Source: Ligula intestinalis
Lineage: Eukaryota > Platyhelminthes > Cestoda > Diphyllobothriidea > Diphyllobothriidae
DNA length: 64,000 nucleotides
Assembly: GCA_036362985.1 (NCBI GenBank)
Contig: JAYGXS010000001.1
Span: forward strand, 38,625,184 to 38,689,183
Direction: 5' to 3'
Shown here: positions 52,355 to 63,935 of the stretch, piece after piece
Layout of the letters: the number at the start of each line of letters is the position of its first letter
How positions within the stretch are numbered: position 1 is the first letter of the stretch
The notes under the pieces: generated by a model
Told to the model about the DNA's origin: nothing
Seen by the model: only the letters and a program-made list of their open reading frames with translations
Database searches by the model: none
Program-made: the position numbers and the translations under genes

Positions 52355-54200
52355 AGCCCTTCTACGCGTGCTACATACATCTGGTCTGCACGCAGTTGAC
52401 CACCCTTTCACAGAAAAAAGAAGGTGCGGTTCGGATCCCATCTCAATAGAAATTCTATTTAGGCCCCATTAGGAAGGAGCCCTCGCAACCTGACTCTCGT
52501 TCCTGAGAGAACCGAGTTATCCAATCAGAGAGCCGCTTTGCAAACCACGACTTTTAGTGTCGAAGCGGTGCGGATTGCTCATTGTGAGGAACGCATTAAA
52601 ACATGGTTGTGACGGAGTCTCCAGAGCCGATCTCACTTTCCTCTCTCTTTCCCATGCACCGGTTTGCAGTCCGAGTCGATCAATAACCTGATGCTTGGAT
52701 TGGGTGGGGGTGACGGTCGAAGCTTAATAGTCCGTCTGCTGGGGCAACGGGACATGGAAACATAAGTGACCATATTCGATTATTTGCTACCATCAACCAC
52801 CCACACACCAACCTCTGGGCCAATCTAGGAAATCCGTAACGATACAATACTGAATATATTTGATTAAATTTGACAAAACGAACTCCCATAACACGAATTC
52901 TAAAGCATCTGACCCAAGTACCAAGCATTTTCGGGCTCCGCCTGTAAGTTTACCAAACCTATGATTAAGGTAAACGACTGCAAAAGGCTACTAAGGCCAG
53001 CACAACCAACGATCATTTTTTTCTGAACTCTGAATGAGAACGGTTTGGCCGGCCGGGGCATAATCATCTCGATGAGTTCTCCCCACACCGGCAGACCTAC
53101 ATGAAATGCACGGAGCTGGGCACCTAAATGGACTTCAGGTGTCGAAATACCGAAAACGGATAAACAAATGACAGATAAGATGTCAGACAACCTCATTTAA
53201 ACTAATCCGTATTCTTTCGTTCGCTGGTATACTTGAAGCTATAATCTGACAATGTGCCCTTCCACTGATATTTCTGCAGGTTTGTTTGGTCTCCCCATTA
53301 CCGACTCTCTTTAAAAACATGTCGCATATATGCCTCCCGTTGTGCAGGACACGGGAAGAGGAAAGGTCCGTAGTCAAGGTTATCTTGTGCTAAATTCCCG
53401 GAAAATTAAGGCTAGGATAATGATTAGGCTTGCGATTAACGTAAGCGTTCAAGTTGGGGCACGGAAATATTAAGTCTTCCTTGAAGTTAGCGCAAGGTAA
53501 ACTGTTTTGTGGGCTGGACGGGATGGGGACATACAAGGGATTCTGGCCAAATTTGTATCGCTATCGCAAAGTGTGTGTGGGATGTCCAGGAAGGCAGGTG
53601 ATGGCACAGAAAATATTTATGGTCAGTCCAGTGCGGATAAGGGCACTCTCGGATATAAATTTTTGTGATCTGCTACAATCCGTTCTATGTTGTGCAAAAA
53701 TCGATCTGCTTTACTTTTAGTGGTTAAGGTGCATTCTTCACTAGCTGGGCTATTCGGATAATTTCTTCGAAGCAAAAGAGGCGCAACTACCCGATCTTCT
53801 AAATCGATAGCTGGATGAACTGAAAGCTAAGTGTATTAGTTAAAATTGCTCAAATAAATAAGGGGATACTGTCACCCAGCAAGATTTCTAAAATAAAACT
53901 AAATTGCAGTGCTGTAAATATTCCCATGTTCGACCTGAAAAATTTATCTGACAAGCATATAATTTTTTGGCATTTCATTATCGGGCCTGTTTACTTTTAA
54001 TTATAATTAAAATATAAGCGTTGTTTGGGGTTAATGGATGTCTTATGACTAAAACTCATCGTTTTCACACAGCCCACGTGACGAAATCAGCATATGGAGA
54101 TCATTGGTTTGGGAAAGGAAGTAAATATAGCAGGCTTTGAGTATTGGTCACGAATAAGGTACGCACAATGAAAATCACTGTTACGTGCAGAGTAAAAACC
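52355..54200. other. No gene recognised
   Basis: Minus-strand frames 52680-53377 overlap in different phases but show no motif. A short TTAAGG-type patch is at 53395-53460. Confidence 0.35.
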
Positions 54201-54202
54201 CG

Positions 54203-54565
54203 TCACCGGGGGTTGGGGATGACATCCGATCGCCACCTTGCGCTGCCGCCGGCCACGGAAGAACGAGAACCAGTATTAGCGTTTTCTAACAATACAGCGA
54301 TGCATTCGCTAGCCGTATAGCCTCTGCCTCGGCTGTTGTTAGAATCTTTAGGAAAGTTGCATGCCGTCCGATAGACAACCTGAAAGGCTTTTTTAGGATC
54401 AACTTGGTGATTCGTATCGACAAGGTGTAGGAGAATAGAACAGGAGATTTCTCTTGTTCCACCTTCATTTAACCAGGCCACTAGGTGTCTACATACCCTT
54501 TTTTTCCAGATGCCTGATTGTGCAGCCAATGTAACAGAGTTATGTGATGCAGCACCAGTGGAAAC
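54203..54565 (-). pseudogene. PLE GIY-YIG endonuclease fragment, decayed
   Basis: Minus strand: RVCRHLVAWLNEGGTREISC and SILLHLVDTNHQVDPKKAFQ VVYRTACNFPK correspond to KRIREHLPAWLxKGExxxIxSSILxHxVDxGHxVDPxEAF of the other copies. The upstream YIGRT segment is frame-shifted and no 3' hammerhead could be found towards 54.0 kb. Confidence 0.65.
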
Positions 54566-54744
54566 TTAGTTAGGGTCCCAGATATTGTTTAATAATTTAT
54601 TTTTTTTGCAACAAAAAAGCACGCCATAAATAACCACAGAGATTGCCTTAAACTTTTTTCCTCATAGTTTATTAGGTGTGACAAATTTAGAATTTTTTAT
54701 TTGCATATACTTTATAGTTTATTGGGTTTCTTGATACTGTCGAA

Positions 54745-54845
54745 AAGAAAATAGATGGCTAAGAGGTCGTCTACCTCAACTTAAAGTTTTCAGATTACAT
54801 TAGCATAGTTCGTGGCACTGTGCACCGCGCATACTTTCTACTATT
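54745..54845 (+). repeat. Interspersed repeat family D, short diverged copy
   Basis: GATGGCTAAGAGGTCGTCTACCTCAACTTA and GTGCACCGCGCATACTTTC resemble 32745-32835. Confidence 0.35.
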
Positions 54846-56689
54846 TTTATTTTAGTTTTAAATTATTTTGTTATCTAAGTAAGTTGGGCTTACCCTTAGT
54901 TTACGTTTTTCAGTTACTTGCTTTTATTTTTAGTTATTTATTTTTTAATTTAGTCATTTTTAAATATTTGCGTTATTGCACATTTTAATTATTGCGCGCT
55001 TTCTTGTGAACAAATATTAGATTATTTAAATATTTTTCCTGCTTTTCCTACTTTTATGGACTTTATATTTTTTATTAATACTTCCTTTTCCTTTGTATTG
55101 GCCAGACTGTATACTCTTTATTGCCCCCAGTTCTGTAGTACAGAAGGATGGGGCTTTCGTGTGCTGATCTGGGACCCCAGCTAGGTTTCTACCGCAGCAC
55201 CTATCAAATACAGTCGAAGCGAAGTCTCTGGTCTGCTCTTGTGACTGGACAGGTACAAACAAAATACTCTTAGTAATGACTGCACATGAGTAACGCCTGT
55301 TACCTCCCGAAATACTGGGCCAAGCAAATATGCAGCCTGTCATGACTTGAGGAGCAGCCGTTGATGGCGCACACCTTTATTCTCTCCGAACTTGCGTCCT
55401 TTGAACAAGCACACTGTGTAAGCGCAAGCTGCGCAGTTCATCGTCCAGTCACCGTATTGCAGCTTTCTGACCTAATTGCAGGTCACAGTTACCGTATTGC
55501 CGGCCAAAGCGCGTTTGGGAGGGGGAGGGGGGATTGGCGCGCTCGGCCTTAGATCTAACAGATCTGATGATGGAATCCCAATCACCACGAGCGCACGCCT
55601 TGACCGCGTACGCGCCTATGCCTCCCAATGTGCTGTTTGGTGTGTTCGAAGGATAACGTGAAAGAAGCCACTGCTACTGCTGCGAGGGGCAGATGGCTTC
55701 AGAAGATTTACAGTCAGGAGCGTTAAAAAGGTCACCCAGCTGCAACCGCGATCGCAGGCGCTCGCCTCGTGGTGGTTGAGTCATTATTTGCGGTCTGAAA
55801 GGGTACACACCCACGCAGATGTCAATAAGCGCGCTGGCGGCGTACGAAAACAGCTTCTGTCCGCGGTCTGGGCGTCATCTTTCGTCGACATTCCGAGGCC
55901 TGCGTAACGAAACCGTCTCAGACACACAATAAGCCGCAGGTCTAGGGAGAGACTCCCGGGGGAGCCATCCGCGGCCTCTCTTGGACACACAACTGAGTGC
56001 TGTTGCTGCAATATCATTACTGGGTTTCACTCAGGCCTATTCAATGCAGATATTTCTGACATAAGATCTAGAGCTATAAACCTGAAAAAACTAAAAAATT
56101 AAACACTAGCCGCACTAAGCCTAACATGGATAGTCGACTTCGAAACACACTTGAAATGCTCATCGAAAACCACGCATGATTCTCACAAGTGATCAAGTAA
56201 GGTGCCCGATGGCTCTGGCAATGCAAACCGCCTATACGCTCTCCCGCATCGTATCTTCATGAATTGTTCATCGCACCGAGACCAGGTAGGAGAGAGAAGA
56301 TAGTGTTGTAGATGCAGCGCAATTCGAGTACCACTAAATTCGATCCGCGCACGAATCACCGTCCCTGCGTCCGGTTGCTCTGGGTGAACTTCGTCGAAAC
56401 CGAAGGTCGAACTGTCACACCTGAGACGAGCGATTGCAAGATTTCGGCTTCTGGATTCTGACCCACGTTCATTTGTAGATCAATACTTCCCAGGCATCAG
56501 TATTTTTCTTTATGGCAAATGCAATCGAACATCAAAAGGCGACGTAAACAATAACAACAGGAAAAGAGAAGACGCCGCGTGACGCGGTCAATGTCTCCAA
56601 ATCAGGCAAAATGCTGTGACAACGGAAAATTTGACTCCTAAAAAATAATTGAGACGAAGTAGACGTGATAAGTTGGAAAGTAATTGTAT

Positions 56690-56735
56690 TCGCATGACGT
56701 TTCGGATTCATGTTCGAATCCAACCATCAGCAACC
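56690..56735 (-). ncRNA. Hammerhead-core-like motif in the duplicated unit
   Basis: Minus strand: CUGAUGG (56730-56724, A9 to G), a perfect 6-bp stem GGAUUC/GAAUCC (56716-56721 with 56704-56709), then GAAACGUC. Unit 2 has CUGAUGA at 59089-59095 (minus), but its stem and GAAA (AAAA) are decayed. No convincing stem III was found. Confidence 0.4.
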
Positions 56736-57189
56736 CCCTCAGATACGGGAATCAAGCTAGTTTAAATGAACAAGATCCAAATGCGCAATCATGCCCAAAA
56801 TCGCCCACAACTGCCGGGAGTTCTATTAAAGCAATAAGAAGTGTAGTCCGTGATAATGCCGACAGATAACGGAAAAATCACCGAGAACACAATTGTGGCC
56901 GGCAGGACTGTTTCATTCAGTGGAAGAGACGAGAACGAAATATGTCAAGAAGCAAGCAAATCATAGACTTTTTACGAAAACCGAAAGCATCATTCCATCT
57001 TCATTTCTGTTAAGGTGACGCATCGAGTAAGGTTATCATAGATAGGATTCCCAGTGAGAGCAGAGCCAGTTTCAGTCCTCACAGCGGGCAGGGATCTCCG
57101 CTTGGCGATCTTTGAAACTCAAAATATTATTTTGCCCAAGCGGTTATTATGAAAAGCTGAAGTTTGAAGGGCGCAGAACATGTTGAATA

Positions 57190-58065
57190 CAGAAGTCGTC
57201 AGTTATTAAGCCCACGGTTAATAGGCCCAGCCGCGTATTAAGCCCAAATCAGTTTTGGATGGAATTTTATCTAGCAAAATCCGGCGGCTAATAAGCCCAG
57301 TCAGCGGCTACAAAGCCCATTTTGCCAACAGGATAGAGTGAGGTCCTCATCTCTCTGCGTGCACAAATGGTTACATAATTTTTGCCAGTCTTACGCAAAA
57401 CAAGATGCCCAATGTGATTTGTTTTCATTTTTCAAGTTATTTTTGCGACACGCTGTTCGGACGGCAGCAGGCATGAGGCGTCAGGAGGACATCGATGCAG
57501 ATGTTGAAGTCAGTAATGAAACAAGCGAGGAAGATTTTGAGCAGAACTTGGTCAATGAAATCAATCAGAAGGAAGAAGTGAAGAATGGAGTAAAACCAAA
57601 TGAGGAAGTTGTTGTTGATGATGATGATGATGAGGAGGAGGAGGAGGAGGAGGAGGAGCACGAAGAGCCAGTTCCCACTGCTGCACAGATGATAGCTGCA
57701 CTCTGCACTCTGCAACGCGGTCTACAGGCATCAGGTTTCACACAATTTGACAATTTCTGGTGCCTGGAGAAGGACATCAAAGAGCACTTGCGGGTGAAGT
57801 TTCCTCCAAAACAACTGACACTAGACCGCTTTTTTAAATGTGTCGCAAATCATTTGTTGCTATTGTTATTACGTAAAATACAGACAAGCAGGATACTTTT
57901 CTTGTACATAACCAAGCTCTACACAGAATACAGTACGTATGTAATGTATAACGCCTATCCTACGTTTGCTACTCAAGAACTAGGACTCTCCGGCTAGTGC
58001 GCCCGCCGCTTATTAAGCCCAATTTGGTCTGAGCTCAAGCTGGGCTTAGTAACCAGCGGCTACTG
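57190..58065 (+). mobile_element. Pogo/Tigger-type DNA transposon, 876-bp internally deleted copy
   Basis: Ends: CAGAAGTCGTCAGTTATTAA left and (reverse complement) CAGTAGCCGCTGGTTACTAA right, 19 of 25 bases matching, flanked by TA at 57188-57189 and 58066-58067. CAG-starting terminal repeats with a TA duplication are typical of pogo/Tigger. Subterminal TTATTAAGCCCA-like repeats occur several times within 150 bp of the left end and once at the right. The element sits inside unit 1 of the tandem duplication and is absent from unit 2. Confidence 0.8.
57473..57997 (+). CDS. Remnant pogo-type transposase C-terminus
   Basis: From the ATG at 57473 it encodes about 174 residues; the frame is open from 57338. 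It begins MRRQEDIDADVEVSNETSEE, has a run of four to five Asp and nine Glu from GAT/GAG repeats (about 57615-57660), and then VPTAAQMIAALCTLQRGLQA followed by SGFTQFDNFWCLEKDIKEHL. An acidic stretch followed by an ALxxLxxxLxxxG helix pair is what pogo/Tigger transposases have after the DDE domain. The CENP-B-like DNA-binding and DDE parts are missing, so it cannot transpose itself. The last 50 residues may be non-coding read-through. Confidence 0.55.
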   Translation: MRRQEDIDADVEVSNETSEEDFEQNLVNEINQKEEVKNGVKPNEEVVVDDDDDEEEEEEEEEHEEPVPTAAQMIAALCTLQRGLQASGFTQFDNFWCLEKDIKEHLRVKFPPKQLTLDRFFKCVANHLLLLLLRKIQTSRILFLYITKLYTEYSTYVMYNAYPTFATQELGLSG

Positions 58066-58319
58066 TACTTCTTTAAAACCCAATCGAGGTTCTCATTCTT
58101 TCCTAAATAACGGTATGAACAGAGTCATTATTTGTGGTCTAAAAGCGTCCACACGCAGATGTCAATAAGCGCGCCGGTGGCATACCAAAACAGCTGCTGT
58201 CCGTGGGCTGGGCGTCTTTCGTCGACATTCCGACACCGTTTCAGACACCGAAACCGCAGGTCCAGAGGGGAAGTTCGCGAAGGAGTCATCCAGGGCTTCT
58301 TTTGGGCACAAAACAGTAC

Positions 58320-58400
58320 GGCTGCTGTCAGGGCCCAAGAAATGAGGCCCAAGGCAGAGCCGAACAAGTGGGTTCCGTTAGCGGTCACTAAACGTTCTTC
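58320..58400 (+). mobile_element. SINE family B tail inside duplication unit 2
   Basis: GCTGTCAGGGCCCAAGAAATGAGGCCCAAGGCAGAGC...TTCCGTTAGCGGTCACTAAACGTTC matches 52260-52335. Absent from unit 1. Confidence 0.6.
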
Positions 58401-59579
58401 AACTAAGTAAGGTGTGTCTCGAAGGGGTGGGGGGAGGGCTTATCAACACTTCTCGTTCTCACGCCACCCGCATGACGAGGTCGGTGTGTCGCGGTTGTCT
58501 AGGTGATTATGCGTAGAAAATGTGAGTGGTGTCTGTATGGGAGACAGGTAGGGGTAGTTCCGGCAGCGCAAGCCACCTCAGGTCTGCTTGAATTGTTGAT
58601 GACACCGAGACCAGGTAGGAAGGAGAAGAGAGTGTTGTAGATGGAGCACAATTCCAATACCACTAAATTCCATTCAGGCAAAAATCACCGTCCCTATTTC
58701 AGGTTGCTGTGGAGGTCCACGATGGACTTCGATGAAACCGACGGTCGAACGGTTGGATTTGAGACGAGTGATTGCAATATGGCAATTTTTTGGATTCTGG
58801 CACAAGTGTACCCACGCTTCAGTATTGTCCAGACATCAGTACTTTTATTCATGCCTAATGAAATTGACCATTAAGGGTGACATAACCAAAGACAAGAAGA
58901 AAAGAGTGAAGGCTAGATGTCGCATGACGCGGCCACTGTCTCCGGATAAGGCAAAAATGCAGCGGTTTCAGCACTGCCGACGTGAAGAAAAAATACGAAT
59001 TTCAGGAAGAAACTGAGACAAAGTAGACGCGATCACTGGGTAGGTATTTTATTTACGCAACGTTTTGATCTAATTCTCGCGCCTATCATCAGCGACCTCA
59101 TCAGATACCAGACACGTATTAGTTTAAGTGAACAAGATCCAAATGCGCAATTATGCCCAAAATCGCCCACAACTGCCGGGAGTTCTATTAAAGCAATATG
59201 AAGCGTAGTCCGTGAAAATACCGACAGATAACGGGAAAAATCACCGAGGACACAATTGTGGCCGGCAGGACTGTTTTATTTAGTGGAAAGGACGAGAACG
59301 GAATATGGCAAGAAGCAGACAAATCATAGACTTGTTATGCAAACCGAAAGAATCATTCCATTTTCATTTCTGTGTAACTGATGCATCGAGTTAGGTACTC
59401 ATAGATATGCCTCCCAGTGAGAACAGAACCAGTCATAATCTCCATAGTAGACAGATCTCCACTTGGCGATCTTTGAAACCGAAAAAATCCTTTTGCCTTA
59501 TTGTCCATAATGAAAAACTGACGTTTGAAGAGCGCAGAACAATCGAGATTCTGATTCCTTCCTTAATTATCGTACGAGC

Positions 59580-61640
59580 TGGCTATGCAACTCGGCCAAC
59601 ACGACAACACAGGACTGATGCAGAATAAACTAACAGGATTTAGTTGTCTTCATTAGTTAGCTCACTTGATTGCTCAATCTAGGTAAAAACTCCATTTGCC
59701 TTATTTACCAGATAGCCGTCAACGTTTTCATAGTTGTATTCATTTGAGAGCTGAGAGCGTTTGCCCTATAAATGCTCGTTATTTAACCGATTCAAAGGTA
59801 AAAACTGTGGTTAGGCTACAACCGGCTGACAAAGAGAAACAAACTGAAAGTGGTTATTCTAGGCCTATATTTGCTCTGCAGACAGTGCTACTTAGTTCAT
59901 GTACTGTCTACTTAATAGCTCCATTTGTTTCCTGTTGTTTTTTTCTAAAATTAACCCTTCTTCGACTACTACAGATATGCGTTGGAGGGAAGAGGAGGTA
60001 GGACATAACAAAAACCTGCAAAAGTCATTCGTTATGACTGAAAGTGGCCCCCAGGGTGCTGTGCTGCCCATTTTGGGATCAGTTATTTCTGTCTACCTCA
60101 GCAATCATACGTCCTTTCCTGCGACCACTTACAACTTCAACTAAAGCGAAAAAACAGCCGAAATGTCTTCGGGAACATCAAGTATACCCTATGGTGTGCT
60201 AAAACTCTAATTTTCCGACCACCAGCAAAACAGGCCCCTAATTCCAAAGGCGTTTGTTTCAGTTTGCAGACGCGACATACTTTCACGAATAGGCGGTCTT
60301 CTACCGATACTGACTGCAAAGATAGGTTGATTCAGCTGGCCAATCAAAGTTCGAGAAGCACTCGCGTAAGCGTGACAGATGCTAGTACGGACAAACAAAA
60401 TCCCTCTTATAAAGCGCCAAAATTGGCGTAACAGCCCTGATTCGCATTGTTCAGTCTGACACTTTTTTTAAGAAATGCATTCCTTTATATAGGAAAATAC
60501 GAAGTTTTTAACTCCGCGATGGCTGGGAAGGGAATACTGACGTTTTAAGACAACTAACCACCAACAACATTCGCTCTTGCGCATGAATATGCGCAATGTT
60601 GGCTTTTTAAAATGATATTTTAGTGCACTATAAAGTTTTAAAATCTTTCCCTCGAGTAGGACCTAAGTAAACATCTTCACTACGGCTAGCATACACGGCG
60701 TGCATACTTGACAAACTGATCAGGGCGGATATCATACGGCCATCAATGTACTCTGAAAGTATACTATTAGTTTTTGTGTGAGGTCTAACGTGTCTGAAAA
60801 ACAGTCTCCAATTAGCAGGACACATGTGCACGCCGCTCCTGAGGGGAAAAAAGCAGACCATTATAGATAAGCTCTTCCTTTCCTCGGCCGTAAGCAAATG
60901 TTACAAAGTCGTCGCAGTAGGCATATTTTTACCCGCCCAAACCCGAAACGAGTGGCCACGCCCGGATAACGCCCCCTTGGCAGCGAGTTATGCGAACGTG
61001 GGAGATGAAGGGCGGCGCGGTAGTTAACAGTTCGGATTCATCTGTGAAATTGCATCCATCTGGAATTTTAAATTAACATATGAAATTCTGCATGTCACCC
61101 TACGCATAGAATCAATTTTAAAAGGAAGTCACTCAACTGATGTCCCTCTACCTCGTTAATTCCTGTTATCTCAAGAAATTATCCCATTACAAAGACAAAC
61201 TTCGAGCGCTGTAGTTTTAATACGAATGCTGATCTCTCGGTTTAGCGTTGTTTTAGTTTGTTTATTTATGTTTCCCCTTGCAGTATCTCAGGAGAAAAAA
61301 TATATCTGGGACAATAAGGTTGGTTAAGTAAAAATGTTTTCGATTTCCGGAGTATTGCAAACCTATATGTCCTTCTAAAATAGATTTCACGATTAAAAAC
61401 TTGTTCGACAGCGGGATTTGTAGATTCAACTTGAATAAAACGCACCCCTTGCTATTAACACTGCTGTTTTACTGAAGTCTTAAAGAAAAAGGAAGATCAG
61501 CTATCTGATGAGGCTTAACTCTGCCCCAAAGGGAAAGGATTCACTCGTTTGCACAGAAACAAACGTAGGCTTTAGGAAGGGATGACTTGTATGGTCGCCT
61601 AAACAGCACACGGGAAAACAGTGCACATGGGTTAGCACCA
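59580..61640. other. No gene recognised
   Basis: Plus-strand frames at 59696-60144 overlap but carry no motif. A small palindrome TGCGCATGAATATGCGCA is at 60578-60595. Confidence 0.35.
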
Positions 61641-61644
61641 ACTT

Positions 61645-61815
61645 TCGGGGATTAAGGTGAGGGTTAGGCCTAAGGTCAGTGTTGGGGTAAGCGTCAGGAG
61701 TATGCTAAAGGTCACGGTTTGGGGCCGTATTAACTGTTGGGTTTAGATTTAGGGTAGGGCTAGGGTCAAGATTAAGGTTACAGTGTAGTTTTGTGTTTGG
61801 GTTAAGACTCGGCAA
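61645..61815 (+). repeat. Degenerate TTAGG-type minisatellite
   Basis: GATTAAGGTGAGGGTTAGG, AGATTTAGGGTAGGGCTAGGGTC and AAGGTTACAGTGTAG units. Flanked by TTCCCGAAATTAATCG. Confidence 0.5.
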
Positions 61816-62194
61816 TATTTGCCCTTCCCGAAATTAATCGTAAGGCACCTATTTTAGGTGAATTGGGTGTCCTGTTCATGCATCCTGCTAAGGCGGCCAG
61901 TAAAGTCATTCTTACCGTTGAAGCTACTGCCGGCACCCTTTCTTATAAGGCAGTGTTGGTTAAAACTAATCATTAGTTAGTGAGTTGGGCGCTGAGATTC
62001 TAACGATGCATCAAAAAATACATGTGGTGTCAGACAACTCAAACAAATCTGCTCAAATGAAAATAGATCCGAAGTTATTTATTCCCAGTAAGGTCATCCA
62101 TTTCGGCTGCCATGCTGCTCTTCGGAACAAGCATCTTCGACAACTTGATCGGTTAATAATCCTCCCACGGTAGTTTATATTTGCGAGTGCGACC

Positions 62195-62400
62195 GCAAGA
62201 AAATTAGGTCCGTAGCTCAATTGGAATGCATTGAACTTGGTTTTCAATGACCAACGCGCCTGGGTTCGAATCTCGGGCTATCCGAAGCTGGGGCTCGGCA
62301 TGACTGACCAATGACTTCTAATACACCAGACATTTTTAACTCACGCTTTCTTGACGTAGTTTTTAGTCCTTCCCTTATCTAAAGTATAACTAAATGCCGT
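62195..62400 (+). mobile_element. tRNA-derived SINE, family B variant
   Basis: GGTCCGTAGCTCAATTGG (A box) and CCTGGGTTCGAATCTCGGGC (B box, close to consensus) enclose an anticodon-arm-like TTGAACTTGGTTTTCAA. The acceptor stem does not pair, and family B body (GGCATGACTGACCAATGACTTC) follows, so it is a SINE rather than a tRNA gene. Confidence 0.65.
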
Positions 62401-62784
62401 ATTCCCAGGCGTATATTCCTACGATGGCGTACGGAAATAACTAGCCAGCTTCTCCTTATATACCTGCCTGTGATGAGGATTCTTTTAACAAAAAAATATG
62501 ACACACATTCACAGGCGCGAAAAAAATAACCCAATCGTCCGCCTAGGCTGCTCACAATGGGCGTTCTATTGAAATGACAAGACATAGCGCACCTAGCTGG
62601 AAAATCAGCTTGTCGAATGCTAATACTTTTGACAGACACAGGAAGAAAAATATTACTCGTTCAACCTTGACAACCGATGGATGCATTGAAAAGATATGAA
62701 GCCATAGCTGACCTTAGATTTGGCGAGCAATTATATATGTCATTAGCATCTCAAAAATTGAGGCTGCCTTCTAACAGCACTCAA

Positions 62785-62960
62785 AATTGGGGCCGCACAC
62801 AGACCACAGATGACCAACTGGCGCCAAATGATAAAAACTGCAGGCACAACTGCCGCGAAAAATGAAGTAAGGAATCGTTTACCGGGACGAGTGTTCTTGT
62901 TGACAAATCCACTACGTTGGAGAAATCGTAATGTAACCATCGGTAGATGGTCGGACGTAC
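62785..62960 (+). pseudogene. PLE family B RT/endonuclease fragment, decayed
   Basis: AAHRPQMTNWRQMIKTAG then, after a frameshift, IVYRDECSC, a stop, and QIHYVGE match in order the 47-kb element's linker, GVVYRIWCSC and NYVGETG. No terminal repeat follows. Confidence 0.6.
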
Positions 62961-63202
62961 ATTGGCAGTGTGGGTGCCAGTTTCGACTCCAAAGTTGTTG
63001 ATAGGTCGACAAGACCTAGTAACACCTTCAAAACCTCGCAAGCGGTGGCAACACCCGAGTCACGAGCTTCTTTAATTATGTCTCTCTGGCTCGCAGTTCG
63101 ATACAAAGTGCAGAAGTCTCCCTTCACTCCCTTCTCCATTTTCAACGCTAGGATTTTTTCCTGAGCGTCTAAGTAGGCATGCAGGCAGCGGACTGCTTCC
63201 AA
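62912..63202 (-). other. Unidentified 96-residue open frame
   Basis: Encodes LEAVRCLHAYLDAQEKILAL, KMEKGVKGDFCTLYRTASQR and DIIKEARDSGVATACEVLKV, with helical, protein-like composition. Its end overlaps the antisense of the PLE fragment, so only about 62975-63202 is likely to matter. I see no good splice acceptor. Could be a decayed mobile-element domain or an exon of an unknown gene. Confidence 0.3.
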
Positions 63203-63879
63203 TGACAGTAATTACGGGTATTATAGCTGAGGAATGTTAAACTAACACTATGAACGAAATCGTGAAAATTACCATCCCGGGGTGGAAGCCGTTAATCTTA
63301 TTACGTGTGGCCTTTTAGCAACTACATTCCAAAAATGCCACAGGCTCTGTGCGTTCCGTCAACTTTGTCTGCCGATACCTCTGATGAGGAGCTAGATTTA
63401 GAGATAGAAACGACAGGAAAAAAGAGAATTCTTTTTAAGGCGACCCTGTTTTGGTTTCGTCAACTAGTTTTGGTGGCAAAAAATTAGCACCCTGACCTTA
63501 AGTTTCTTAATCGGTCGTGAGGATTTAGTTAACGAGAGCTTGCTGTTCTGAACAAAGGCTATCCCGATGTAGGTTTGGGACATTATGCAGAGAAAAATCA
63601 TGTTAGAAATATTAACATTCATCAACTAACTCAACTTACCGTATTGCTTTCCTCAGCAGGAGTATAATCGTTTTGCACGAAAGCGTTGCAAATAGAAAAT
63701 ATTAATGTGTAGCGCTAAATATCGTAGTTGTTATCCTTGTCTTGAAACCAGACTGTTAACTACGCGAATAACACTCTCAATTAATAATTTATTCCATACA
63801 CATATTCTTTTGAGATCTACTGTCTCGGTGATATATATGCAGTAAATAATGCTAAAATCGAGCAAAATATGAGTTGAGA

Positions 63880-63935
63880 AGTCAAGTTGGCAAACATATG
63901 TTTTCAGCAAATCATCATCAGGCCAGAACATTTGC
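63880..63935 (-). ncRNA. Hammerhead ribozyme-like motif with intact core
   Basis: Minus strand: CUGGC, CUGAUGA (63921-63915), a weak stem II UGAUUUGCU, GAAA, stem III AACA/UGUU with loop UA, UU, then GCC (63891-63889). The CUGAUGA and GAAA boxes are both perfect here. The weak stem II is shared with the 42.6-kb copy. Confidence 0.6.

Larger units (their letters stand above)
55778..59575. repeat. Tandem duplication, unit about 1.46 kb
   Basis: Unit 1 (55778-58120, of which 878 bp is a transposon and its target duplication) and unit 2 (58122 to about 59575) lie in direct orientation. Both start GAGTCATTATTTGYGGTCT, share CACGCAGATGTCAATAAGCGCG, ACAAGATCCAAATGCGCAAT, and CCCACAACTGCCGGGAGTTCTATTAAAGCAAT, and end near ACMATCGAGRTTCTSATTC. 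They are diverged (unit 1 has its own stretch at 56010-56260; unit 2 has a SINE tail at 58320-58400), so the duplication is old. Confidence 0.85.

Noticed and set aside
57437..57780. Leu/Ile-rich and Ser-rich minus-strand frames
   Set aside because: They are antisense products of the GAT/GAG repeat in the pogo-type ORF.
63379..63416. Hammerhead-like CTGATGAGG...GAAACG
   Set aside because: The bases between the two boxes form no stem II and there is no PLE sequence around it.
63645..63715. Candidate minus-strand exon with donor ACG|GTAAGTTG
   Set aside because: The donor is good but the only acceptor is weak and the predicted peptide (RYTLIFSICNAFVQNDYTPA) is hydrophobic, unlike the coiled-coil gene; no independent support.
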